From ATX-6F1 sp943369485 (GTDB lineage: Bacteria > Cyanobacteriota > Cyanobacteriia > PCC-6307 > Cyanobiaceae): DNA of 64,000 bases. Below, piece after piece: positions 16,911 to 25,090 of the stretch (the first letter of the stretch is position 1; each line of letters starts with the position of its first letter). A program made the position numbers and the translations under genes. Location: NCBI GenBank assembly GCA_943369485.1, contig CALRNH020000010.1, forward strand, positions 1 through 64,000, in the 5' to 3' direction. The notes below the pieces were generated by a model. The model was not told the DNA's origin. It made no database searches and saw nothing but the letters and a program-made list of their open reading frames with translations.

Positions 16911-19900
16911 TCAGAAACGAAGAAAGAGCTGCAACTGGCTCTTCCAGCGTCCCTGGGTGTCAACCGAACCCTGCAGACCCAGCTTGTCGCTGGCCTGGTA
17001 GCGCAGGGTCATCTGGGGGGGCACATCGCTGCGGTTCGGGGCGGCCAGCACCGAGAAGTTAAAGCGCTCACTGAGATCGAGACCAATCTCGGATCCCAAC
17101 ACCAGCTGGGAGGGCACCCGCTGGGAACGGTTGTTAGCCAAGGGGCCCTCCACATTCGGTGCCACATAGGTGGGGTAGAGGGCAAAACTCACCCGTTGGC
17201 CCAGGGCATCGGTCAAGGTGCCCACGATCGGTGAGAGCAGGGATTGACCCAGCACCGTGGCCAGGGCGGCGCCGGCATTTCCCCCCGCGAGGCCCGCCAG
17301 GGAGTTGCCGCCGATCAGGGCCACGAGGCGTTCGCGCGAGAGTGGAGGAGTGCTGCGCAACTCGATCGATTCGCCGAGGCGATCGGCCGGACCGCTCACC
17401 TTGACCACCACTTTCACCAGGTTGAGCTGATCAAGGGCGGAGTCGGTGCGGTTCTGGTTGAGGTCGTAGATGGATGTACCAACGCCACCGACCGCGGTGC
17501 CGAGGCTGTCAGAGACGCGGGTGCGCAGGGCCACATCCAGGTAAGGGATCAGTCCGAGTGACGGAGTGAACACGGCCACGTTCGGGGCATCGGGATCGAG
17601 GCTGAAATTGGTGGTGAACAGCCCAAGCCGGCCGCTCTTGAGCCGCACTACGCCGGTGGCCCGCAGGGAGGCATCCACCGGCCCGTTGAGGGTCAGCAGA
17701 CCGCCGATGTTGAAGTTCAGCACATTGGGCACCACCACCCGCAGGTCGGGGCCGAGCCGCAGCCGCAGCCGATCGAGCCGCAGGAAGGGGAGATCGGGAA
17801 CGTTCGCGCTGACGGCCTCGGCGCCGGCGCTGGGCACCTCAGGACCCAGGAGCACCAAAGGTTGCTGAAAGTTCCACTTCTCCTCAAGCAATTGACTGAC
17901 GCTCACCGGCCGCACCGCCGAGGCGCCCTCCAGTGCTGAGCCGGCGCCCATGGCCCCAGCGGCCATGGCACTGGCCGAAACAGCCTTGTCAGGAACAGCC
18001 TTCTCAGGAACAGCCGTGGCCAACTGGCCAGGGCGGATGTTCACCGAGCCCTTGCTCAGCTGGATCTCGCCGCTGAATGTGGGCCGCAGCAGGGTGCCCC
18101 CCACCAGGACGTCGCCATCAGCCAGGGCCGTGATCCGCGGCTGGCTGAAGCGCGCCTGTTGCAATTTGATCTTGAGCTGTTTCGGCTGATCATCAGGCTC
18201 GAACAGGCTGAGTCTGCCGGCGGCGCTGAGGCTGCCGTTCTCCCCCAGCCGCGCCTGAAGCTGCTCGACATCCAGCGCCTGGAAATCAAACAGCACCGTG
18301 GCCTGAAGATCACGCACCTCCTGGCCTGCCAGCATCAACTCTCCGTTCTGGACGCGAAGAAAGCCGTTCGCCACCGGCTTGAGCAGGCTGCCTCGCACGA
18401 GCAACTGCAGATCGGCACTGCCTTTGCGCCACAGCAGACCATCACCCCCCAGGGAGGTCAGAAAGGTCAGGCCATCCCCCCGACTGGCCAGGCGCAGCTG
18501 CAGCCCCTCTTCGGTGGGGTCGAGCGGAACACGCCCGCTCAGATCAATGCTGTTCCGCGCCTCGCCGACATTGAACGAGAGTTCACCGCTGAGGCCATTG
18601 TTCGCCAGCCGCAGCTCCCCACGGGTGAGGTTGAGGGCCTCATCGCGGTAGCGGGCGTTCTCCAGATCGAGCGCGAGCTCCAGGCTGGGGGCTCCCCCCC
18701 CCAGGCGATAGCGACCCTTCAAGCTGAGTCCACCGCGCAGTTCTCCAGGCACTGGAGTGGCCAGCACCAGCAGGCTGAGGGGCAGGTGCTCAAGGCTGAA
18801 GCGGCCTGGGCCCTCCGCCAAGGGACCCTCCAGCCGCGCCACGAAGGGTTCCAGACCAAGGGCCCTGTCCTGGTCAGCCCCATCGATCCAGAGGTGCCCC
18901 TTGGCGGCCAGATCAAGGTTCAGCCGCTGAATCGACGGGCCCTCAATGGCGAGATCCGCATCCACCAGCCCCCTGAGCCGCTTCAGGTTGCCCACCCGCG
19001 GCCGTCCACCAAGCCGCTGCTCGACACTGGCCAGCTGTTCCTTGGCCCGGTCGAGGGCCAGTAGCTGGTCCGCGATCGTGCCGCCGAAGGTGTCGATCAT
19101 CAGGTCGCCGAGATCGCTGGCGCGGCCCCGAGCGTGCTCAGGTTGACCGCGCCAGAGGGGCCAGGCGGCCGCCAGCTGCTCGAAGAACGGGCCCGCAAGC
19201 TGGCGGCCCTCGAAGCGACTCCAGAAGCTGCCGCCGCGCTCACCTCGGATCCGGACGGCCACCTGGCCTCCCCCGCGGGGCAGGGCCTGGCCGGTGAGGT
19301 TGTAAAGGCGATCGTGGAAGCGCCCCGTGGCGGTGAGCTGCTGGAGGGCCAGGCCGGCCACCGATGGGGAGGTCACCCGGGCCTTGCCCGCGATCAGCAG
19401 GGGCTGAAGCTCCAGCACACCCTTCCCAGACAGGCGGCCGTCCAGGGGCTGGTGGCGGCCCCTGGCACCGAGGGCCAGCTGGAGCCCATCGAGGGGGAAG
19501 TCGTGGGAGTCCCAGTGGTAACGACGGGGGCTGCCCTGAAAACGCAGGCGCCCTTGACCACGAACCAGCAGCACATCCTTGGGCAGCCAGTGGGAATCCA
19601 ACAGGGATGTGATCCTGGCCTCTCCCCTGGATCCCTCCTGGGTCAGGGCCAGGTTGCCACCACCCCCAGGTCGAGCCTCGAGACTGCCGGCCCAGGTCTG
19701 CCAGACCCTCAGGGGCCCAGCACCGGGCGATTCCACCCTCAGCGCCAGATCAGGTCGCAACTGATTCAGGGGGCCGCGCAGGTGACCGGAGGCCTGAAAC
19801 TGACCCTGAAGGCGGCTGCCGAGCAGCGGGCTGAGGCGGGCCAGGGCATAGCGCAGATCCAGGGCCAGATCCACCTCCCCCCAACGCAGTCCCCCAGGAC

Positions 19901-21359
19901 GTGGGCTTGCTCCGGGCCGGACGGGCGCTCGCCCCCAGCTCAGGGGCAGGGTTCCATGGGCACGCAAGCCAGTGCCTGTCAAATCCTCGAGGGTGAGCAA
20001 ACCGGCGCTCCAGGCCAGATCGAGGGCGACTCGATCCAGCAGTGGCGTGCGCGGATGCACCAGCTGGGCCCGCAGCCGGGGCTGATCCCAACGGCCGCTG
20101 GCCGTGGCCACACCGGTCACAGGGACCCCCAAGCCCATGAGCGCTGGGCCCCAACCCGTACGTCGCCAGAGATCGGGCGTCAGGGCCAGCTGCTGGGTGC
20201 GCAGGTCGAGCTTGGGCAGGATCTCGCCCCGGACCCGAGCCGTGGCCTCGCCGGAGCGCACCCGCAGGTCGCGCAGGGCCAGCCGGAAGCCCCGGCGGCC
20301 ATCGAGATCGAGCTTGGCCTGCAGCCGAATCGGTTCAGGGGCCAGCGTCCGCGCCGCCGGTGGGGCCTGAAAGGCCTCGACGCTGGCGCTGGGGTGCTGC
20401 CAGGGGCCGGCCAGGTCCGCGCTTCCGCGCCAGGTCCCCAGCCGCCAGTCGGCACGGTCCATGGCGATGGTGGTCCCGGAGCAGCTCAGGTTCACCGGAC
20501 CCGTCTGCAGGGCCTCCGGCGCCAGAGACGGCGGCCGCAGGGACAGATCATCGAGGCGGACCTGGCCGGTGCAGCGGGGCGCCAGACCACGTCCGCTCAG
20601 TCGCAGCTCACCACCGGCCTGGCCACTGACCGTGCTCGTGAGTCGGCGCACCTGCGGCCAGGGAAGCAGGCGGGAGAGAGGTGCCAACGCGAGCCGCTGG
20701 AAGCGCAGTCGCGCTCGCCAGTCACGGCGCGCCCAGGAGCCAGCGCCGACGAACTGCAGCTGGCCCCGATCGGCCAGGCCGGCGTTGCCGCGAAGGTCGA
20801 GGTGCCGCCGATGGAGGTTGAGATCCAACCGTGCCCCCAGGCTCACGGGCACACCGGCAGGCTCGAGGCGCACGCTGGCGGGCTCGGCCAAGGCGATCGA
20901 CAGGGCCAGCCGCGGGGCGGCTGCCACCGGGTCCTGGGGGCCGAGCACCCAGTACTGACCAAGGGCATTGCGCCGCATCTGGGCCGAGGCACCCTCCAGG
21001 CGCAGGCCGAGCACCGGAACCCCCTGGCGCAGGCTCTCGAGGGGCATCAAGCTGACGATCAAGCGCTGAACAAGGGCACTGGAGCCGTCCTTGGGTCCGG
21101 GCAGCAACCGGCTTGGGCCGACCACAAGCCCCCAGGGCTGGAGCCCCTCGTAGGGGCCCAGCCGCAGGGGGTGACCCAGGGCCCGGCTGACCGGGCGCTC
21201 GATCCGTGGGCGCCAGAGCTCGTAAAGGCCGGAGACCAGGTGATCGGCGCCCCACCAGACTCCAGCGAGCCCAAGGAGCCCGATGGCAAGGGGAACGAGG
21301 TGGCGACGAGGGCCCCGGTTCGCAGCGCCCCCTGGCGATCCATCCCGCTTCAACCTCAT
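16911..21359 (-). CDS. TamB-like (DUF490) outer-membrane biogenesis protein
   Basis: This 1482-residue protein is anchored by one N-terminal helix (VPLAIGLLGLAGVWWGADHLV). The rest is a long series of beta-rich, AsmA/TamB-type repeats in the periplasm. The C-terminal 300 residues match the TamB (DUF490) domain: LTLNGPVDASLRATGVVRLK, SELRSTPPLSRE-like ELRSTPPLSRERLVALIGGN and the final beta strands ending QLQLFLRF. In proteobacteria TamB works with TamA in outer-membrane protein insertion and in lipid transfer between membranes. In cyanobacteria and chloroplasts the partner is thought to be an Omp85 protein; none is encoded here. It heads a minus-strand run with the ROK kinase. Confidence 0.9.
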   Translation of the reverse strand: MRLKRDGSPGGAANRGPRRHLVPLAIGLLGLAGVWWGADHLVSGLYELWRPRIERPVSRALGHPLRLGPYEGLQPWGLVVGPSRLLPGPKDGSSALVQRLIVSLMPLESLRQGVPVLGLRLEGASAQMRRNALGQYWVLGPQDPVAAAPRLALSIALAEPASVRLEPAGVPVSLGARLDLNLHRRHLDLRGNAGLADRGQLQFVGAGSWARRDWRARLRFQRLALAPLSRLLPWPQVRRLTSTVSGQAGGELRLSGRGLAPRCTGQVRLDDLSLRPPSLAPEALQTGPVNLSCSGTTIAMDRADWRLGTWRGSADLAGPWQHPSASVEAFQAPPAARTLAPEPIRLQAKLDLDGRRGFRLALRDLRVRSGEATARVRGEILPKLDLRTQQLALTPDLWRRTGWGPALMGLGVPVTGVATASGRWDQPRLRAQLVHPRTPLLDRVALDLAWSAGLLTLEDLTGTGLRAHGTLPLSWGRAPVRPGASPRPGGLRWGEVDLALDLRYALARLSPLLGSRLQGQFQASGHLRGPLNQLRPDLALRVESPGAGPLRVWQTWAGSLEARPGGGGNLALTQEGSRGEARITSLLDSHWLPKDVLLVRGQGRLRFQGSPRRYHWDSHDFPLDGLQLALGARGRHQPLDGRLSGKGVLELQPLLIAGKARVTSPSVAGLALQQLTATGRFHDRLYNLTGQALPRGGGQVAVRIRGERGGSFWSRFEGRQLAGPFFEQLAAAWPLWRGQPEHARGRASDLGDLMIDTFGGTIADQLLALDRAKEQLASVEQRLGGRPRVGNLKRLRGLVDADLAIEGPSIQRLNLDLAAKGHLWIDGADQDRALGLEPFVARLEGPLAEGPGRFSLEHLPLSLLVLATPVPGELRGGLSLKGRYRLGGGAPSLELALDLENARYRDEALNLTRGELRLANNGLSGELSFNVGEARNSIDLSGRVPLDPTEEGLQLRLASRGDGLTFLTSLGGDGLLWRKGSADLQLLVRGSLLKPVANGFLRVQNGELMLAGQEVRDLQATVLFDFQALDVEQLQARLGENGSLSAAGRLSLFEPDDQPKQLKIKLQQARFSQPRITALADGDVLVGGTLLRPTFSGEIQLSKGSVNIRPGQLATAVPEKAVPDKAVSASAMAAGAMGAGSALEGASAVRPVSVSQLLEEKWNFQQPLVLLGPEVPSAGAEAVSANVPDLPFLRLDRLRLRLGPDLRVVVPNVLNFNIGGLLTLNGPVDASLRATGVVRLKSGRLGLFTTNFSLDPDAPNVAVFTPSLGLIPYLDVALRTRVSDSLGTAVGGVGTSIYDLNQNRTDSALDQLNLVKVVVKVSGPADRLGESIELRSTPPLSRERLVALIGGNSLAGLAGGNAGAALATVLGQSLLSPIVGTLTDALGQRVSFALYPTYVAPNVEGPLANNRSQRVPSQLVLGSEIGLDLSERFNFSVLAAPNRSDVPPQMTLRYQASDKLGLQGSVDTQGRWKSQLQLFLRF

Positions 21360-21370
21360 CGGCCCGTGGC

Positions 21371-21400
21371 TGTCACCGTCTGAGGCGGGCGCAATATAAA
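21371..21400 (+). promoter_or_regulatory. Candidate promoter for the ycf51 unit
   Basis: In the 67-base gap between the divergent tamB-like and ycf51 genes, TATAAA (21395-21400) stands out in a GC-rich setting. TGTCAC (21371-21376) lies 18 bases before it. A transcript would start about 20 bases before the ATG. The -10 is good, the -35 poor. Confidence 0.4.
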
Positions 21401-21426
21401 GGGCTCACTCCGCAGCGCCAGACCCC

Positions 21427-21909
21427 ATGCCCGCCGACCCACTGCTGCTCAGCGCCGGCCAATGGCTCGGGGCCGCCGGGGGTGTTCTGGCGCTGATCAC
21501 CTTGGTTTCCTTCCTGGCCCGTTGGGGGACCCGTTTCCGCCTGGTGGGCGTCACCAGCTTCACCCTGCTGCTGGCGTTCTCATGTCTGGCCTTCGCCATC
21601 AGCTACACCCCACGGGTGGTGATTCCCGGTGCCGTGACCGTGCCGATCGTGTTCGACAACGGAACCGATCTGGTGGTGGCGGCGGCCCCGGATGAACTGG
21701 AGGCCAGCGCCATCGCCCCCACGGTCGAGCAGGTGGCTCTCAACCTGCGCGGGAACGCCCGCAAGACCGGCAGCGGCCAGGTGCGGGTGCGCCTGCGCCG
21801 GATCGAAGCCTTGGAGCCAGGCCTGAGCCGACCGGTGGTGCTCGCCGAAGCGACGCGGCAGCTGGCGGACGGCACCGTTGAGGTGACCGTGAACGCCCCC
21901 GGAGCCTGA
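21427..21909 (+). CDS. ycf51: Ycf51-like (DUF2518) membrane protein
   Basis: This 160-residue protein has two N-terminal membrane helices (residues 9-30 and 40-60) and a soluble C-terminal domain of about 100 residues. The pattern, with GVTSFTLLLAFSCLAFAISYTPRV followed by PGAVTVPIVFDNGTDLVVAA, fits the DUF2518 family found in cyanobacteria and some algal plastids as Ycf51. A function is not known to me. It is divergent from the tamB-like gene and starts a compact plus-strand run. Confidence 0.8.
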   Translation: MPADPLLLSAGQWLGAAGGVLALITLVSFLARWGTRFRLVGVTSFTLLLAFSCLAFAISYTPRVVIPGAVTVPIVFDNGTDLVVAAAPDELEASAIAPTVEQVALNLRGNARKTGSGQVRVRLRRIEALEPGLSRPVVLAEATRQLADGTVEVTVNAPGA

Positions 21910-21923
21910 GGCAGATCCCGGAG

Positions 21924-22316
21924 ATGCTCGAGTTACCGGCCCATTTCCGCGCTGAAGCGCTGCGACTCCAGCAGGCCGGCCTTGATGACTGGTCCGCCCT
22001 GGCTGGCCTGAGTGACGGCCAGCTCAGGGAGCTGGCGGCCTCAGGCTCAGCCTCGGAGCAACGGCTGCGGCGCCTTCGCGGCCAGGCCGCTCTGGTGGTG
22101 GAGCTTGGCTTGGCCCCCGCGGAGGCGGCCATGCTGCTGCACGGGGGCATCGCCAGTGGCCAGGCCCTGGCAGAAGCCACACCGGAGCGATTGCTGCTGC
22201 AACTGGGGCGCCTGGAGCGAAGCCTGCTCGGCCATGGTGGCGGTCACATCAATCGAGCCACCGTGCAGGCCTGGATCCAGCGGGCCCGCCGGCTCACGAG
22301 TCGCTCGGGGAACTGA
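21924..22316 (+). CDS. DUF4332-type helix-hairpin-helix protein
   Basis: This 130-residue all-helical protein resembles the helix-hairpin-helix modules grouped as DUF4332. A first HhH-like repeat (FRAEALRLQQAGLDDWSALAGLSDGQL) is followed by a second (LAPAEAAMLLHGGIASGQALAEATPERLLL). Such folds often bind DNA or other proteins. The C-terminal helix ends in a basic stretch (WIQRARRLTSRSG). It lies 14 bases after ycf51, so it is co-transcribed. Specific function unknown. Confidence 0.78.
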   Translation: MLELPAHFRAEALRLQQAGLDDWSALAGLSDGQLRELAASGSASEQRLRRLRGQAALVVELGLAPAEAAMLLHGGIASGQALAEATPERLLLQLGRLERSLLGHGGGHINRATVQAWIQRARRLTSRSGN

Positions 22317-22358
22317 CCCTGGCCCCCACGGTGCTGGCACAGACGACATTCAAATGGA

Positions 22359-22378
22359 TATAACACTCTGCGAGGAGG
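22359..22378 (+). promoter_or_regulatory. Candidate -10 element and strong ribosome site for the small exported protein
   Basis: TATAAC (22359-22364) lies in an A/T-rich patch. AGGAGG (22373-22378) ends three bases before the ATG at 22382, and an overlapping GAGG lies six bases before it. A CTGGCA about 19 bases before the -10 could serve as -35. A perfect AGGAGG is unusual in this window, where few genes show any Shine-Dalgarno sequence. Confidence 0.5.
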
Positions 22379-22381
22379 CCG

Positions 22382-22708
22382 ATGTCAACCGTCACCACCC
22401 CCGCACAGCAGCGCCCTGAACGTCTGGGGTTCACGCACCCATGGCCAGGGCTGCTCGGCCTGTTGACCCTGTCAGCCAGCCTCGCCCTCCCGGCCCTGGC
22501 CGCTTCACCCCTGCTGGAATCGGTGAAGCAGAATCCCCAGATCGCGCGCAACCTGTGCGGCGAGCTGCGGGGCCTCAACGCCAAGGGCGTGTCGGCCACC
22601 TCGCCCCAGGCCGTCGCCCTGGTGGCCAGCCGCCAAGGCCTCAATTCCACCGACGCTGAAATCCTCACCACCTACGTGGTTGGCCTCCACTGCCCCGACG
22701 TGCGCTGA
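22382..22708 (+). CDS. Small exported protein of unknown function
   Basis: This 108-residue protein has a signal peptide (LLGLLTLSASLALPALAASP, cleavage after ALA near residue 41). The mature part of about 65 residues holds two cysteines, one in ARNLCGELRGLNAKG and one near the C terminus in GLHCPDVR. They could form a disulfide. The mature chain is helical and neutral. I recognise no family beyond a likely picocyanobacterial conserved protein. The stop is directly followed by the GTG of the next gene, so the two are probably translated from one message. Confidence 0.72.
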   Translation: MSTVTTPAQQRPERLGFTHPWPGLLGLLTLSASLALPALAASPLLESVKQNPQIARNLCGELRGLNAKGVSATSPQAVALVASRQGLNSTDAEILTTYVVGLHCPDVR

Positions 22709-24307
22709 GTGGAGGTTCAGGCCGTTGAGGAACGGCTGATCTGCCCCGACGGGGTCGAGTTGGTCGCGCGGGTCTGGAAGCCCAGTGCACCAGGCCGCTG
22801 GCCGGTTCTGCTGATGCGCCAGCCCTACGGACGGGCGATCGCCTCGACCCCCACCTACGCCCACCCCCAGTGGTACGCCTCCAAGGGTTACGCCGTGGTG
22901 GTGCAGGACGTGCGCGGAAGCGGCGACTCAGGCGGCAACTTCCGTGGCTTCGCCCAGGAGGCCGCTGACAGCAGCTGGACCCTGGCCTGGGCCCGCACGC
23001 TGCCCTACGTCAACGGTCGTGTGGGCTGCTATGGCTTCTCCTATCAGGGTCTGACCCAGCTGCTGGGCCACTCCGCCTCCGAGCAACCCGACTGCCTGGC
23101 CCCGGCCATGGCGGGGCTTGATGAGCGCCTGCACTGGGCCTGCAGCGGCGGGGCCCACCGCTGGGCGCTCACCCTGGCCTGGGGTCTGCAGCTGGCGGCC
23201 GAGCGTTGCCGGCGTCGCGCTGATGCCGATGGCTGGCGCGAGATCCGCCGAAGCCTGGACTCGGAGCGTTTCCTGGTGGAGGGCCTGGCCCTGCTCGAGC
23301 GTCTGGATCCAGAGTCAATGGTTCTTGATTGGATCCACCTCGACCCGCTTCAGAGCGAGGGCTGGACGCGGCACACCCCCCCGGCCGGGTTGCTGCGACG
23401 ACCCATGCTGCTGACCGGCGGTTGGCACGATCCCTTCCTTGATGGTGTGCTCGATCTCCATGGCCGCTCCTGCCAGGAGGGGGGTGCGCCGCTGCTGCGC
23501 CTCGGGCCCTGGACCCACCTCGACTGGGGCGGCGGCATCGACCCGCTGCAACTGGCCTTCTTCGATCACCACCTACGCGATCGACCGGCACCGGCCGAAG
23601 CCCAGGAATGGCTGTTTGATTCAGGCATCGGCCAGTGGCTGGAGCGGTCGCCGCGGCAAAGCCATGGCGGTCCCTGGGGCCTGAGCTCCCGTGGCCGGGC
23701 TGCCATCGACCCGGAGGAAGGCCGTCTAGGCCCGGCGGGGGAAGGTGGTGGCGATGTGTGCTTTGTGCACGACCCCTGGCGCCCAAGGCCCGCTCGGGGA
23801 GGGCATCTCGGACTGGATGCCGGGCCGGTGGACCGCAGGCACCTGGATCGCCGCAGCGATGGCGCCTGCTTCACAACGGAACCCCTGACGGCACCCACGG
23901 AGCTGCTGGGCCGCCCGGTGCTGGAGCTGGAACTGGAGGCGGACCAGCCTGGTTTCGATCTCTGCGGAGCCCTTTCGGTTCTGCGCGGCGGAAGCGCGTC
24001 TGTGGAGCAGCTCTCCACCGGCGTGGCCCGATTCCTGGGACCCGAGTGCCTGCGGCGTCAGCGGCGCCGGCTGGAACTCCAACCACTGCTGGTCACCCTG
24101 TCGGCCGGCGATCGGCTGCGGCTTTCGCTGGCGGCAGCCGCCTGGCCCCAGATCACCGTGAACCCCGGCACAGGTGCCTGGCCGTTGGGCGGTAGCGGTC
24201 CGGATCACCGGGTGATCACCCTGCAGCTCAAGCTGGATTCAGCCCTGCTGGCTCTGGAGCCGATGGCCTCGGGCACACTGACCCCGAGCTTGATGACTCC
24301 GCCGTGA
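22709..24307 (+). CDS. CocE/NonD-family serine hydrolase (X-Pro dipeptidyl-peptidase type)
   Basis: This 532-residue enzyme probably hydrolyses an ester or an acyl-amino-acid bond. The N-terminal alpha/beta-hydrolase domain shows WPVLLMRQPYGRAIAS, VVVQDVRGSGDSGGNF and the nucleophile GCYGFSYQGLTQ (Ser near 113). The Asp is in TGGWHDPFLDG and the His in LGPWTHLDWGG. The C-terminal half is a jelly-roll domain (FTTEPLTAPTELLGRPVLEL) typical of the CocE/X-Pro family. It has no signal peptide. It starts at GTG directly after the previous stop and ends with a GTGA overlap into the next gene. Substrate unknown. Confidence 0.9.
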   Translation: MEVQAVEERLICPDGVELVARVWKPSAPGRWPVLLMRQPYGRAIASTPTYAHPQWYASKGYAVVVQDVRGSGDSGGNFRGFAQEAADSSWTLAWARTLPYVNGRVGCYGFSYQGLTQLLGHSASEQPDCLAPAMAGLDERLHWACSGGAHRWALTLAWGLQLAAERCRRRADADGWREIRRSLDSERFLVEGLALLERLDPESMVLDWIHLDPLQSEGWTRHTPPAGLLRRPMLLTGGWHDPFLDGVLDLHGRSCQEGGAPLLRLGPWTHLDWGGGIDPLQLAFFDHHLRDRPAPAEAQEWLFDSGIGQWLERSPRQSHGGPWGLSSRGRAAIDPEEGRLGPAGEGGGDVCFVHDPWRPRPARGGHLGLDAGPVDRRHLDRRSDGACFTTEPLTAPTELLGRPVLELELEADQPGFDLCGALSVLRGGSASVEQLSTGVARFLGPECLRRQRRRLELQPLLVTLSAGDRLRLSLAAAAWPQITVNPGTGAWPLGGSGPDHRVITLQLKLDSALLALEPMASGTLTPSLMTPP

Positions 24308-25044
24308 TCAGACCTTCCAACGTTGTTCGTCCCGTGCTGGCCCTGGCGCTGGGGTTGAGCCTGGGCGCCGGGGGCGCGCTGCTTGCCCTGGCGTCTCCGG
24401 CGGGCGCCCAGGCAGGACCGGCGGCCCTGGGGGTGGCGGAGTCCCGCTCGCGGGCTGAAACTCTGCTGGAGGCCTTGCGCCAGCGCAATGGCCAACGGCT
24501 GTTCGCCAGCCTCGCCCCGGAGGTGCGCCGGTTCACGACCCCCCAGGCGGTGCAGGCACGGATCGACCAGCTGGCCCCGATCCAGAGCGCTCGGGTGCTG
24601 GACGTGGAAAGCGGCGCTGATGACAGCACGATCAGGGCCGAGCTGGTGGCCGGAGAGCAGCGCCGGCCGCTGACCCTCGTGATTGATCCCTTCGGGCAGT
24701 TGATCGCCTGGCGCTTCGACAGCACCCAGCTGCCGATCGAGGCTCTGGCCAGGAGCTTTGTGGCGGAGGTGGCCGCTGGGCAGCTTGTGACCGCCCGCAG
24801 CCGACTCTCCTTGAGCCTGCAGGAGGAGTTGCCACCGGCCACGATCAAGGCCCGTTGGCAGGGGCTTGAGCGGCGGGTGGGTGATTTCAAGGACATCAAG
24901 GGCACCGTGGTGGCCCATGCGGGCGGAGACCAACAACTGGTGCTCGTCACGACTCGTTTTGCCCGGCTCACCGACAACCTGTTCGTGATCTTCGACGGCA
25001 AGAACCGAATCGTGGGAATCGATTTCCCGATTGATGCCCCGTGA
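24304..25044 (+). CDS. Exported DUF3887-domain protein
   Basis: This 246-residue protein has a signal peptide (LALALGLSLGAGGALLALASPAG). Two NTF2-like DUF3887 modules follow, each beginning with a helix: RSRAETLLEALRQRNGQRLF and SFVAEVAAGQLVTARSRLS. In other bacteria DUF3887 is a small domain in exported proteins of unknown role, often beside hydrolases. Its GTG start overlaps the stop of the CocE-type hydrolase (GTGA), so the two may act together in the periplasm; that is inference from position. glgB starts 46 bases downstream. Confidence 0.78.
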   Translation: MIRPSNVVRPVLALALGLSLGAGGALLALASPAGAQAGPAALGVAESRSRAETLLEALRQRNGQRLFASLAPEVRRFTTPQAVQARIDQLAPIQSARVLDVESGADDSTIRAELVAGEQRRPLTLVIDPFGQLIAWRFDSTQLPIEALARSFVAEVAAGQLVTARSRLSLSLQEELPPATIKARWQGLERRVGDFKDIKGTVVAHAGGDQQLVLVTTRFARLTDNLFVIFDGKNRIVGIDFPIDAP

Positions 25045-25090
25045 GGCGGCTGAAGGACGCCTAACGTCGGCTATCGACAGATCCCCCTCC

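Noticed and set aside
19134..21383. Long open frame of 749 codons on the plus strand, antisense to the TamB-like gene
   Set aside because: Composition is Gln/Gly/Pro/Arg-rich without a family match. It mirrors a GC-rich gene with strong domain evidence on the other strand.
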